Assembly (NCBI RefSeq): GCF_900105385.1
Contig: NZ_LT629772.1
Span: 4,030,001-4,094,000, forward strand
Direction: 5' to 3'
DNA from: Microlunatus soli
Lineage (GTDB): Bacteria > Actinomycetota > Actinomycetes > Propionibacteriales > Propionibacteriaceae
Length of the DNA: 64,000 bases
A program made the position numbers and the translations under genes. Below, piece after piece: positions 52,734 to 61,779 of this stretch. The first letter of the stretch is position 1; every line of letters begins with the position of its first letter. A model generated the notes under the pieces. That model saw only the letters and a list, made by a program, of their open reading frames with translations. It did no database searches and was not told the origin of the DNA.

Positions 52734-53927
52734 TCAGTCGAACGGCTGTGGCGGCGGTGCTCCGACGTACCGCGAGGACGGCCGGATGATCTTGGAGTCG
52801 GCGGCCTGCTCCAGGATGTGCGCGGTCCAGCCGATCATCCGGCCGGTGGCGAAGGTCGGGGTGAACATCTCCCGCGGGATGTCGCAGGCCTCCATCACGA
52901 CGCCGGCGAAGAACTCGACGTTGGTGTGCAGGGCCCGGCCGGGCTTGAGCTCGGCGAGGATGGCCAGCACGCTCCGCTCCACCTCGATCGCAAAGTCGAC
53001 CCGGGCACCGCCGAAGCCGCGGGCGATCTCCTTCAACATCGCCGACCGCGGGTCTTCGGTCCGATAGATCGGGTGGCCGAAACCCATCATCCGCTGTCCG
53101 GAACCGACCGCGTTGCGGACCCAGCCGTCGATCTTGTCCGGGCTGCCGATCGCATCCAGGGTGTCCAGCGCCCGGCTCGGCGCACCGCCGTGCAGCGGCC
53201 CGGACAGCGATCCGAGAGCGCCGAGCACCGCAGCGCCCAGGTCGGCGCCGGTCGAGGCGATCACCCGGGCGGTGAAGGTGGACGCGTTGAAGCCGTGGTC
53301 GATGGTGGAGATCAGGTAGGCATTCAGGGCGTGCCACTGTCGTTGGTCGGGCTCGCTACCGGTCAGCATCCAGTAGTAGTTCGCCGCGTGATCCAGATCG
53401 TCCCGGGGCGGGATCGGCGACAGACCGTTGCGGGCCCGGTGCAGCGTTGCCAGCAGCACCGGTGTGATCGCTCCGACGGTGATCGCATGCTGTCGCCGAC
53501 CGGCCTCGTCCTGGTCGTACAGCGGCGCGAAGCCGTACGCTCCGGCGGCCAGCGCGAGCGCGGCGCGCAGACCGGCCAACGAGTCCGCACCGGCGGTGGC
53601 CGCGGCGATGGCCGGCAGTTCTGCCTGCACCGTCACCGGCAGTGAACGGGCGGCCCGGACGTCGGCGGCGAAGCGCTCCCGCTCGGCATCCGTCGGCAGT
53701 GAACCGGCGATCATCAGGTGCCAGACGTCCTCGAAGGGTTTCCGGGTGGCGAGCTCGACGGCCGAGTACTGCCGATAGTGATAGAACCCCTCCAGGCCGC
53801 GGACGTCGCCGATGGCCGTCTCGGCGGCGACCACGCCGGCCAGGCCTGCCGGCACGTCGATCAGGCTGTCGTCCATCCGATCCCGAACCACCCGCGCCGG
53901 CTGGTGCTGCTGCGGCTGCGTTGTCAT
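52734..53927 (-). CDS. Citrate synthase family protein (citrate or 2-methylcitrate synthase)
   Basis: The 397-aa enzyme joins oxaloacetate with acetyl-CoA or propionyl-CoA. Catalytic histidines are in LSGPLHGGAPSRALD and MMGFGHPIYRTEDPR; the usual NVDFYSG acid is NVEFFAG here, so Asp is replaced by Glu. ATG 53927 was chosen because GGGAGGTCGAG precedes it. It is divergent from a second citrate synthase that carries an HTH. Confidence 0.93.
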   Translation of the reverse strand: MTTQPQQHQPARVVRDRMDDSLIDVPAGLAGVVAAETAIGDVRGLEGFYHYRQYSAVELATRKPFEDVWHLMIAGSLPTDAERERFAADVRAARSLPVTVQAELPAIAAATAGADSLAGLRAALALAAGAYGFAPLYDQDEAGRRQHAITVGAITPVLLATLHRARNGLSPIPPRDDLDHAANYYWMLTGSEPDQRQWHALNAYLISTIDHGFNASTFTARVIASTGADLGAAVLGALGSLSGPLHGGAPSRALDTLDAIGSPDKIDGWVRNAVGSGQRMMGFGHPIYRTEDPRSAMLKEIARGFGGARVDFAIEVERSVLAILAELKPGRALHTNVEFFAGVVMEACDIPREMFTPTFATGRMIGWTAHILEQAADSKIIRPSSRYVGAPPPQPFD

Positions 53928-53980
53928 CTCGACCTCCCGAAGCTCAGTTTCCTCCAGAGTCATACTTGAGTGACCACCCG

Positions 53981-53992
53981 ATCAACGTTGAT
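53981..53992. promoter_or_regulatory. Palindrome in the citrate synthase divergent promoter
   Basis: ATCAACGTTGAT is a perfect 12-bp palindrome; a half-match GATCAATG follows at 53995-54002. It lies 26 bp before the HTH-citrate synthase start and about 54 bp before the other gene, where a regulator could control both. Confidence 0.65.
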
Positions 53993-54017
53993 TCGATCAA
54001 TGTGAGGTGCAGAGCAG

Positions 54018-55259
54018 ATGAACCCGACCCGGCTGACGGCGGCGGAGACCGCTGCGCGGCTCGGCGTCAAACCCGAGACGCTGTACGCCTACGTCTCGCG
54101 CGGCCTGCTCGGCCGGGAACGCGGCCCTTCGGGCTCGTCCTTCGATCCGTTGGAGGTCGAACGGTTCGCCGCCTCCCGTCGGCGCGGTGCGGACCGGTCG
54201 CCGGTCCAGTTGAAGGACGGTCGGCCGATCGGTGGCCCGCTGATGACCATCGACACCGAGGTCGCGCTGATCGAGGACGACGAGCTCTACTACCGCGGCC
54301 GACCGGTAGCCGACCTGGTCGGCCGCTATCGGTTCGAAGCGGTGTGCCACTGGGTCTGGCGTGGCGGACTGGACGACGCCGTCCGATTCCGGCCGCTGCC
54401 GGACGCGGTCGAACGCGTGATCGCGGTCTTCGCTGCGCTGCCGCCGGAGACGGCGCTGGACGACCGGATCCGGATTGCGGTTCCGGTGATCGCCGGTGCG
54501 GATCCGCTCCGCGAGGACCGCGACCCGCAGTCGGTCGCACACCGTGCCGGCGCCATGATGATCACGCTGGCGGCGGCCCTCGCCGGAGGGCCGGAGCAGA
54601 CGACGGTGGCCGGTTGTCTGGCAGCGGCGCTGACCGCACCCGATTCCGCGATCGATCATGATCAACTCGTCGGTCTGCTCGACACCGCCCTGGTGCTGCT
54701 GATCGATCATGATCTTGCGGTCTCCACCCTCGCTGCGCGTGCCGCCGCGTCCGCCCGAGCCAACCCGTACGCGGTGGTCGGCAGTGCGCTCGGGGCGCTG
54801 GACTCCGGGCTGCACGGACGGGCGAGCGTCTCGGCCTATCGGATGCTGGCAGCGGTCGCGAACGGCACGCCTGCCACCGAGGTGATCGCCGCGACCATCG
54901 CTGCGGGTGTCGGCGGCGTTCCCGGCTTCGGGCATCGGATCTACACCGCGGTTGACCCGCGGGCGGAATTGATCTTCGCCAGGCTGGCCGAGCTGAGTCG
55001 CCGCGGGGTGCTTCCTGATGCTTGTCCCGCGCTGGCAGCGGCCGAGGAGTTGGTGGCGGTGCTGCGAGTGCACAGTGGTGGGTTCGGCAATGTCGATCTC
55101 GCTCTGGCCGCGCTGGCATTGGCCTTCGGGATGCCCGCGGAAGCCGGGTCGGTGATCTTCGCGATCGCCCGGATCGGCGGATGGATCGCGCACGCACTGG
55201 ACGAGTATCGCCAGCCGGCGTTGAGATTACGGCCGATCGGCCGTTACGTCGGGCCGTGA
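54018..55259 (+). CDS. Citrate synthase-like protein with N-terminal DNA-binding HTH
   Basis: Residues 1-55 form an excisionase/MerR-like HTH (LTAAETAARLGVKPETLYAY, then GLLGRERGPSGSSFDPLEVE). The remaining 350 residues are citrate-synthase fold with the key residues kept: His in DSGLHGRASVSAY, His in VPGFGHRIYTAVDPR and Asp in GGFGNVDLALAALALAFGMP. It may be an enzyme that also regulates, or a metabolite-sensing regulator. Its 3' end overlaps the convergent APC gene by 33 bp. Confidence 0.88.
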   Translation: MNPTRLTAAETAARLGVKPETLYAYVSRGLLGRERGPSGSSFDPLEVERFAASRRRGADRSPVQLKDGRPIGGPLMTIDTEVALIEDDELYYRGRPVADLVGRYRFEAVCHWVWRGGLDDAVRFRPLPDAVERVIAVFAALPPETALDDRIRIAVPVIAGADPLREDRDPQSVAHRAGAMMITLAAALAGGPEQTTVAGCLAAALTAPDSAIDHDQLVGLLDTALVLLIDHDLAVSTLAARAAASARANPYAVVGSALGALDSGLHGRASVSAYRMLAAVANGTPATEVIAATIAAGVGGVPGFGHRIYTAVDPRAELIFARLAELSRRGVLPDACPALAAAEELVAVLRVHSGGFGNVDLALAALALAFGMPAEAGSVIFAIARIGGWIAHALDEYRQPALRLRPIGRYVGP

Positions 55260-56594
55260 ACCGGTCTGCCTGCGCTGCACCAGAGCGACCACCAGTCCGA
55301 CGATAAGCCAGCCGGCGCCGATGATCAACGCGGGCCGGCTGGCCAGTACCAGGGCGATCACGACGATCGCGACGCCGATCACCGGCAGCACGACGTGCCG
55401 GATCGGCGCCTCGGTCCGCCGGCCGATCACGTAGTAGCCGATCACCGATCCGTGCAGGAACACGAAGGCGACCAGCGCGCCGACGGTGACCATCGATGAC
55501 AGCAGGTCCAGACCGTCGTCACGCAACGCCGCGAGCACCGAGATGATCAAGGTGACGATCGCCGACAGCAGGATGGCGTTGCGGGGCGTCTGTCGACGTC
55601 GACCGAGTCGGCCCAGAGCGGCCGGCAGCCGGCCGTCGCGCGCCATCCCGTACATCAGTCGGCTGACCGCTGCCTGGGCGACCAGGGCGGAGAAGATCGG
55701 CCCGATCGCTCGTACGGTGGTGACGACCTGGCCGAACCAGCCACCGATCGCCTGCCGGAGCATGTCGTAGAACGCCGTCCCCTGCTGGTCGGGATGGGCC
55801 GCCAGGGTTGTCGGATCCTTGTCGATCAACAGCCCGGCCAGGTAGGTCTGGACGACGAACAGCAAGCCGGCCAGGGCCAGGCAGAACAACAGTGCCCGTC
55901 CCACCTGGCGCGGTGACCCGGTGTTCTCCTCGGCGAAGCTGGCGATCGCGTCGAAACCGAGGAAGGCCAGCACGGCAACCGAGACCGCACCGAACACGCC
56001 ACTCAGGTCGAAGCCGCCGACTCCGGTCAGCGGAGACAACAGCGGACGCGTCGGACCGTCGTGCGCCAGCACGATCAGCGCCGCGACGACGAAGATCAAC
56101 AACAGCAGGATCTCGATCCCGAGCATGACCATCCCGATTGCCGCCGCGATCTTGACACCGGCGATGTTCAGTCCGGTGATCACCAGCACGCCGACCGCGG
56201 TGAACACCCAGATCGGCACCGCCGGCAGCAACGAGTGAGCGGCGATGCCGGTGAACAAGGAGGCCAGGGCGGGGATGAACAGGTAGTCCAGTCCGAGCAT
56301 CCAGCCGGCCACGAAACCGGGGAACCTGCCGAGGCCGGTCTGCGCGTAGGCGAACACCGATCCGGCGCGCGGCACCGCGGCCGCCATCCGGGCATACGAC
56401 CAGGCCGTGAACGCCATCGCGACCGTCGCGATCACGAACACCAGCGCGGTGGCGCCGTGGCTGCGGGCATCGAGTACGCCGAAGGTGCCCATCGGTGCGG
56501 TCGGGCCGATGAACAGCAGTCCGTAGACGATCAGGTCGCGCAACCCGAGGGTGCGCCGCAGACCGCCGGTCGTTGTCGCCGTGTCCTCCGCCAT
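55227..56594 (-). CDS. APC family amino acid permease
   Basis: The 455-aa protein has 12 predicted helices and the APC start GLRDLIVYGLLFIGPTAPMG, an unwound-helix-like GPTAPMGTFGV, and AFLGFDAIASFAEEN in helix 6. It is a secondary importer of amino acids or amines; the substrate is unknown. GH42 beta-galactosidase lies just downstream of its start on the same strand. Confidence 0.92.
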   Translation of the reverse strand: MAEDTATTTGGLRRTLGLRDLIVYGLLFIGPTAPMGTFGVLDARSHGATALVFVIATVAMAFTAWSYARMAAAVPRAGSVFAYAQTGLGRFPGFVAGWMLGLDYLFIPALASLFTGIAAHSLLPAVPIWVFTAVGVLVITGLNIAGVKIAAAIGMVMLGIEILLLLIFVVAALIVLAHDGPTRPLLSPLTGVGGFDLSGVFGAVSVAVLAFLGFDAIASFAEENTGSPRQVGRALLFCLALAGLLFVVQTYLAGLLIDKDPTTLAAHPDQQGTAFYDMLRQAIGGWFGQVVTTVRAIGPIFSALVAQAAVSRLMYGMARDGRLPAALGRLGRRRQTPRNAILLSAIVTLIISVLAALRDDGLDLLSSMVTVGALVAFVFLHGSVIGYYVIGRRTEAPIRHVVLPVIGVAIVVIALVLASRPALIIGAGWLIVGLVVALVQRRQTGSRPDVTADRP

Positions 56595-56599
56595 GCCGA

Positions 56600-58684
56600 C
56601 TAGTCTCGCGCGTCGGCCTCGGCGATGATCCGGATGTCCCAGGGACCGAGCTCGACCGGGCGGCCGGGACCGACGTCGGCATCGGCGAGCAGATCGGTGC
56701 CGGCAACCAGGTCGTCGGGCAGGCGATGGTTGTCGAAGGACCAGTTGGACAGGAACGCCAGCCGGCGTCCGTCCCGGGTCGTCGACCGGGTGAACCGGAC
56801 CGATTCCGGCAGACCGGCACCGAGCGGCGTCACACCGGATGTCCGCAGCACCCAGTCGGCGATCGAGCAGGCGAAGCCGGCATCGGGCAGGGTGCCGACG
56901 TAGCTGACCCGGCCGCTGCCGAACCGATGACTGGTGACGGCCGGGAACCGGCCGAAATGCGGATGATCATAGGACGCCAGCACCTCGGTCGCCTCGTCCT
57001 CGACCACCAGTTCGTCCATCCAGCCGGTCGCCTGCGCCCCGGCCGGAATCGACAGTCCGCCGCTTCCGGTGACCGGCAGCGGCTTGGCCAGATCGGAGTA
57101 CAGGTTGTAGCCGATCCCGGCGGCCTCCCGCAGCCGGCCGGGGGCGCGCAGCCAGCGGGCCCGGGCGTACTCGTCGGCGTACCCGGTGCGGAAGGTGAGG
57201 ACCAGATGCCCGCCCTGCTCGGCATAGTCGGCCAGCCCGGCCAGGGTCTGGTCGTCGGCCACGTACAGTCCGGGCGCGACGACCACCGGATGGTCGCCGA
57301 GGTCGGCTCCGGCGCGAAGCACGACCGCCTGTGCGCGGGCGTCGAAGAAGCCGCGGTAGAAGGCGTCGAAGATCCGGGCGTAGCTGCCGGCGTCGGGCCG
57401 CCGGCCGTCGGGTGTCTTCAACGGTGGCTGGTTCGCCATCGCCCACCGGCTGTCATAGGAGTAGAGGAAGGCGACCTCGCTGTCCGGCGTCAGGCCGGTG
57501 AGGGTGTCCCCGTGTCGTTGCAGATCGCGGCCGATGCCGGCCACCTCGTCGTAGTTGCGATTGCGTTCAAGATCATGATTGAGGATGCCGTGGGAGTAGA
57601 TCTCGTGGCCGTAGTGCAGGCTGTGCCAGTGCCAGTAGGCGACCATGTCGGCGCCGCGGGAGATGGTGCTGAACGCCGCCATCCGCCACTGTCCGTCATA
57701 GCAGGGGAAGACGTTGTCGGAGTTGGCGATGCTGATCGGGTTCATCTCGGTGATGAAGAAGTTCTTCCGTTTCACCCCGTAGGCCATGTCGGAACGCTGG
57801 TAGAGCTGCACCGCTCCCGGGCCGGTGGTGTTGGCCGGATACATCGCCAGCCCGTCCACCGGCGGGTGGGCCAGCCCGTCCTGGGTGGCGTGCGGGAAGT
57901 TCTCCGCGACGACGTCCATCGCATCGCCGATCGCATAGCGGTCGGCCTCACTGCGACCGTGGAACCCGACCACGTCGTGGATCACGAACTGATCCGGACC
58001 CGCGTACTCGCGCACGATGTCGGCCTGCCAGCGCAGGAAGTCGGTCGTCAACTGTGCCTGGAAGCGACGCCATTCCAGGTCGTAGCCCGGGCTGGTGTTG
58101 CCGGCCGGCGGCCACAGGTCGGCCCAGTCGCCGAGCCGATGCGACCAGTAGGTCAGCCCCCACAGCTGGTTCACCCGGTCCACGGTGCCGTAGCGACGCT
58201 TGACGTGTTCGGTGAAGGCGTCGATCACCGCCGGATTCTGCGCGCCGACGGTGCCGGTCTCGTTGTCCACCTGGAAACCGATCACCCCGGGGTGATCGGC
58301 GTAGCGTTCCCAGAGCAGCCGGATGATCCGTTCGGCGAAGTGCCGGTAGGTGGGGTTGGTGATGTCGACGTTCTGCCGGCCGCCGTACGGTGTCGGACTG
58401 CCGTCGGCGCGGATCGCCATCACCTCGGGATGGCGCCGGTGCAACCAGGGCGGGATGGCATAGCTCGGCGTGGTCAGAATGATCTTGATGTCGGCGGCGT
58501 GCAGCCGGTCCAGCACCCGCTGCAGCCAGTCGATCCGGAAGTCGCCTTCGGCCGGCTCGCAGAGCGACCAGATCGCGTCGCCGATCCGTGCATAGTTGAT
58601 GCCGGCCTGCTGCATCATCGCCACGTCGTCGTCGAGCCGGTCGAAGGGTTGGTATTCCCAGTAGTAGGACACGCCGTACAGCAC
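56600..58684 (-). CDS. Beta-galactosidase, GH42 family
   Basis: The 694-aa enzyme has the GH42 TIM barrel: VLYGVSYYWEYQPFDRLDDD, acid/base Glu in GFQVDNETGTVG, nucleophile Glu in NFFITEMNPISIAN, then the trimerisation domain (VVVAPGLYVADDQTLAGLAD) and beta domain. GTG 58684 with AAGAGGAG 10-11 nt upstream is the better start; an ATG at 58747 would add 21 unlike residues. There is no signal peptide, so it acts inside on imported galactosides. Confidence 0.94.
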   Translation of the reverse strand: MLYGVSYYWEYQPFDRLDDDVAMMQQAGINYARIGDAIWSLCEPAEGDFRIDWLQRVLDRLHAADIKIILTTPSYAIPPWLHRRHPEVMAIRADGSPTPYGGRQNVDITNPTYRHFAERIIRLLWERYADHPGVIGFQVDNETGTVGAQNPAVIDAFTEHVKRRYGTVDRVNQLWGLTYWSHRLGDWADLWPPAGNTSPGYDLEWRRFQAQLTTDFLRWQADIVREYAGPDQFVIHDVVGFHGRSEADRYAIGDAMDVVAENFPHATQDGLAHPPVDGLAMYPANTTGPGAVQLYQRSDMAYGVKRKNFFITEMNPISIANSDNVFPCYDGQWRMAAFSTISRGADMVAYWHWHSLHYGHEIYSHGILNHDLERNRNYDEVAGIGRDLQRHGDTLTGLTPDSEVAFLYSYDSRWAMANQPPLKTPDGRRPDAGSYARIFDAFYRGFFDARAQAVVLRAGADLGDHPVVVAPGLYVADDQTLAGLADYAEQGGHLVLTFRTGYADEYARARWLRAPGRLREAAGIGYNLYSDLAKPLPVTGSGGLSIPAGAQATGWMDELVVEDEATEVLASYDHPHFGRFPAVTSHRFGSGRVSYVGTLPDAGFACSIADWVLRTSGVTPLGAGLPESVRFTRSTTRDGRRLAFLSNWSFDNHRLPDDLVAGTDLLADADVGPGRPVELGPWDIRIIAEADARD

Positions 58685-58795
58685 GGGGAGGACACTCCTC
58701 TTGATCGCGGGGCCTTGATCGGTGTCTGAGCCGTTCTCCACGATCAAGTCTGGCAGATCCCCGCCCCGGCGCCGACGGGGATCTGTCGATCATGA

Positions 58796-59836
58796 TCAGA
58801 CGGTGTCCAGCAGATCCAGTTCCTCGTCGGACAACTTGACGTCCAGGGCACCGATCGCCTCGTCCAGTTGGGCGACCGAGCTGGCGCCGAAGATCGGAAT
58901 CATCGCCGCCCGCCGTGCCGGCAACTCGTCCAACGCATGGGTCCGGGAACCGTCCCGGTAGACCAGTCGACTCTCCGGGCCGGCCAGGTGCCAGGCCATG
59001 ATCACCTGATTGGCCGTGGCGTCATGATCATGAGCGATCCGGTGCGCCAACCGCAGCCGATCGAGACTGGCCGGATGATCGTACGGGTCCCGGACGGCCA
59101 TCCAGGGCCGTGTGATCTGGCCACCCTGCTGTGGCGAGTAGCTCATGATCGTCAGGTCCGGCTCGCTCGCGGCGTAGTCGATCATGTCCGGGGTGACCGG
59201 GCCGGCCTCGTAATAACCCGGGCGTGGCCAGTAGATCGAGTGCTGTTGCTGCCAGGCGCCGAACTCTGCCCGGCCGTGCTGCCGGCTGTGGGCGCGGGCG
59301 ACGGCCAGCCGCCAGGACACGGTGTTGGACAGGCCCGGAATGGCGATCAAGCCTTCCTCGGCCAGTGCGGAATAGGTGTCGGCGACCTCGGTGATGTCGC
59401 GGTCGCGGTCGTCGACATGGCCGTAGTAGACGCCGACCCGTTCCACGCCGAGATTGCGCAGACTGACGGTCAGCTGGTTGCGGACCACCTCGGGCGCCAG
59501 ACCCTCGTAGTTGGTCGGCGGAGTGCCGTTCAGGATCGGCCCGTTGGGATCGAGTTTTCCGGCCCCACACTTGGTGGCGATCACCATGTCGTCGGCGACC
59601 TTGCGGTCGGCCATCCAGCGGCCCAGCAGCCGTTCGCTGTCACCGGCGGTGGTGCCCGGGGTCCAGGAGCCGTAGTTGTTGGAGGTGTCGACGAACCGGC
59701 CGCCGGCCTGGTAGAAGCGATCGAGGATCGCCATCGAGGCCTCGTCGTCGACCGTCACGCCGAGATTCATGATGCCGAGACAGGGCACCGTCACTTCGAG
59801 GTCGGTGCCTCCGCTGTGCAGGATTCGAGTTTCCAT
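58796..59836 (-). CDS. Aldo/keto reductase
   Basis: The 346-aa TIM-barrel enzyme has the AKR tetrad: Asp and Tyr in FVDTSNNYGSW, Lys in MVIATKCGAGK and His in GVYYGHVDDRD. ATG 59836 begins the family sequence; longer frames are unsupported. It is divergent from a MocR regulator with shared operator motifs, so it is likely the controlled gene. Sugar or pyridoxal-type aldehydes are candidate substrates, the latter only because of the MocR/PLP link. Confidence 0.92.
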   Translation of the reverse strand: METRILHSGGTDLEVTVPCLGIMNLGVTVDDEASMAILDRFYQAGGRFVDTSNNYGSWTPGTTAGDSERLLGRWMADRKVADDMVIATKCGAGKLDPNGPILNGTPPTNYEGLAPEVVRNQLTVSLRNLGVERVGVYYGHVDDRDRDITEVADTYSALAEEGLIAIPGLSNTVSWRLAVARAHSRQHGRAEFGAWQQQHSIYWPRPGYYEAGPVTPDMIDYAASEPDLTIMSYSPQQGGQITRPWMAVRDPYDHPASLDRLRLAHRIAHDHDATANQVIMAWHLAGPESRLVYRDGSRTHALDELPARRAAMIPIFGASSVAQLDEAIGALDVKLSDEELDLLDTV

Positions 59837-59854
59837 GGTGGCTAAGCTAGGCCG

Positions 59855-59906
59855 AGATTGGTCTGGGGAACCGAGCCAATCACCGTACCGATTTACAGAC
59901 CAATCT
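59855..59906. promoter_or_regulatory. Repeated operator between the aldo/keto reductase and MocR genes
   Basis: AGATTGGTCTG (59855-59865) is the exact reverse complement of CAGACCAATCT (59896-59906). A partial copy GAGCCAATC lies between them near 59872. Repeats of this kind are typical of MocR/GabR binding sites. Confidence 0.75.
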
Positions 59907-59924
59907 TTCGGAGGCGAGGGTGCC

Positions 59925-61349
59925 ATGAGTGAGGTCGTCGCGGTTGCCGGTCTGACGCTGGAGCTCGGCGACCCCTCGGCGCCACTGAGCCGCCGGCTGA
60001 TGAATGCGCTCCGGTCCGGGATCCGCGACGGCCGGCTGCCGGCCGGGTCGGCGTTGCCACCGAGTCGGCTGCTGGCCGGCGAGCTCGGCTGCTCGCGATG
60101 GGCCGTGACCGAGGCGTACGGCCAACTCGTCGCCGAGGGCTACCTGTCGGCGAACCAGGGCTCGGCGACCAGGGTCCGCGACCTCGGCGCCGTACAGACC
60201 GGCGCCCGATCCCGACCGATCCCGGTCGAGCAGCGACCACGCTTCGACCTGGCGCCGGGCGTCCCCGACCTGGCGGCCTTCCCCCGCAGTCGGTGGGCCG
60301 AGAGCTATCGGCGTGCGGTGCTGGAGCGTCCGACCGGGCGGCTGACCGGCAGTGCGATGATCGGCAGCCTGGATGCACGGACCGTGATCACCGACTATCT
60401 GCGCCGGACCCGGCAGGTGCTGGAAAATCCGACCCAGCTCAATCTGAGTACCGGTGCGACGGCTGCGACCGGTTGGGTGGCGCGTCTGCTGTTCGCCACC
60501 GGACATCGTCGGATCGCGGTCGAGGATCCGTCCTGGCACGGACTGCGCGATGCCGCCCGCCGGGTCGGACTGGAGTTGGTGCCGATCGAGGTCGATCAGG
60601 ACGGGTTGCGTGTCGAACAGCTCGATGATCATGACGTCCGAGCAGTGATCGTGACGCCGGCCCACCAGTTCCCGACCGGTGTCGCACTGTCGGCGTCGCG
60701 CCGGCTGGCGCTGATCGACTGGGCCCGGCGGGTGGACGGGACGATCATCGAGGACGACTACGACGCCGAGTTCCGCTACGACCGACGCCCGGTGGCAAGT
60801 CTGCAAGGGATGGCGCCGGATCGGGTCGTGCTCGTCGGGTCGGTGTCGAAGACGTTGACCAGCTCGGTCGGGCTCGGCTGGGTGGTGCTGCCGCAGCAGT
60901 TGATCATGCAGATCCTGGCCGAGGATCTCGAACGCGGTGCCGGACCGTCCGGTTTCGTGGTGGACGCGATGGGCACCATGATCAAGAACGGTTGGTACGA
61001 GCGGCATCTGCGCTCGACGCGTACCACTTACCGTCGACGGCGAGCCGCCCTGCTGGCCGCGATCGAGGAACTGCTGCCGCAGTGTCGAGTCACCGGCATG
61101 CCGGCCGGTCTGCACCTGGTCCTGCGGCTGCCCGACGGTACCGATGTCGATCGGGTCGTCGGCGCTGCCGCCACCCACGGCGTCGGCGTGATCGGTCTCG
61201 ACCGCTACCGATTGCGGCCGGTCGATGAGCCGGCACTCGTCCTCGGCTTCGGCAACCTGCGTTCCGGACGCGAACGGGACGCCGTGGCCTTGCTGTCCCG
61301 CGCGATCGAGCAGGCCGCCGGATCGGTGTCGGGATCGGCCGAGGGCTGA
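59925..61349 (+). CDS. MocR/PdxR family regulator (GntR HTH fused to aminotransferase domain)
   Basis: The 474-aa protein has a GntR winged helix (SRRLMNALRSGIRDGRLPAG, LGCSRWAVTEAYGQLVAEGY) and a fold-type I aminotransferase domain (IIEDDYDAEFRYDRRPVASL; PLP-binding Lys in GSVSKTLTSSVGLGW). ATG 59925 begins the HTH. MocR proteins sense PLP or amines and usually control a neighbouring gene, here the aldo/keto reductase. Confidence 0.94.
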   Translation: MSEVVAVAGLTLELGDPSAPLSRRLMNALRSGIRDGRLPAGSALPPSRLLAGELGCSRWAVTEAYGQLVAEGYLSANQGSATRVRDLGAVQTGARSRPIPVEQRPRFDLAPGVPDLAAFPRSRWAESYRRAVLERPTGRLTGSAMIGSLDARTVITDYLRRTRQVLENPTQLNLSTGATAATGWVARLLFATGHRRIAVEDPSWHGLRDAARRVGLELVPIEVDQDGLRVEQLDDHDVRAVIVTPAHQFPTGVALSASRRLALIDWARRVDGTIIEDDYDAEFRYDRRPVASLQGMAPDRVVLVGSVSKTLTSSVGLGWVVLPQQLIMQILAEDLERGAGPSGFVVDAMGTMIKNGWYERHLRSTRTTYRRRRAALLAAIEELLPQCRVTGMPAGLHLVLRLPDGTDVDRVVGAAATHGVGVIGLDRYRLRPVDEPALVLGFGNLRSGRERDAVALLSRAIEQAAGSVSGSAEG

Positions 61350-61779
61350 CAGTCGTCCGCGGCGTACCGTGTTCGACCCCCACCGGTCCCGGCGCAGCGT
61401 CGGTCGACCGTGCGGCTGAGGGCTCGCGTGACACAACGACCGGCCATCACCCCTTGGTTCACCGAACACCCCGTTCCTGTGCCGATGAGGCGGCCGGCGG
61501 AGATCGAACGCCGATTCCACTCGGCGCCGACGGCCGGGCAGGATTTGTGGACGACTGTCCGGTATTCGTGCGGGCCGAGCCGGTGGCGCAGATGAGCAGC
61601 CAGGTCGCCGCTGTCGCGCGAACGGGGTCAACCACACTCACACGATGATCGGAGACCGATCGACACGATCGAACGCGCGTCGACGCGATCGATTGCGCAG
61701 CCGCGGGGCGGTCGGCCCGGTGGGAGCGCCCGGTGAAAGGCTGGCTGAATTCCCCACATTCTGAGCATTGGGAGGTTTG
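61350..61779. other. 430-bp region between the MocR and P450 genes
   Basis: Only short unconvincing reading frames are present. The stretch 61647-61700 has repeated GATCGA words. The end carries GGGAGG before the P450 ATG. No promoter elements stand out. Confidence 0.5.

Noticed and set aside
56573-58729. A 718-aa plus-strand frame opposite the GH42 gene
   Set aside because: It is antisense to a clear beta-galactosidase with catalytic residues; no motif is seen in the antisense product.
61410-61767. A small gene between the MocR and P450 genes
   Set aside because: The short frames have Arg/Pro-rich shadow composition, no ribosome-binding site and no recognisable motif.
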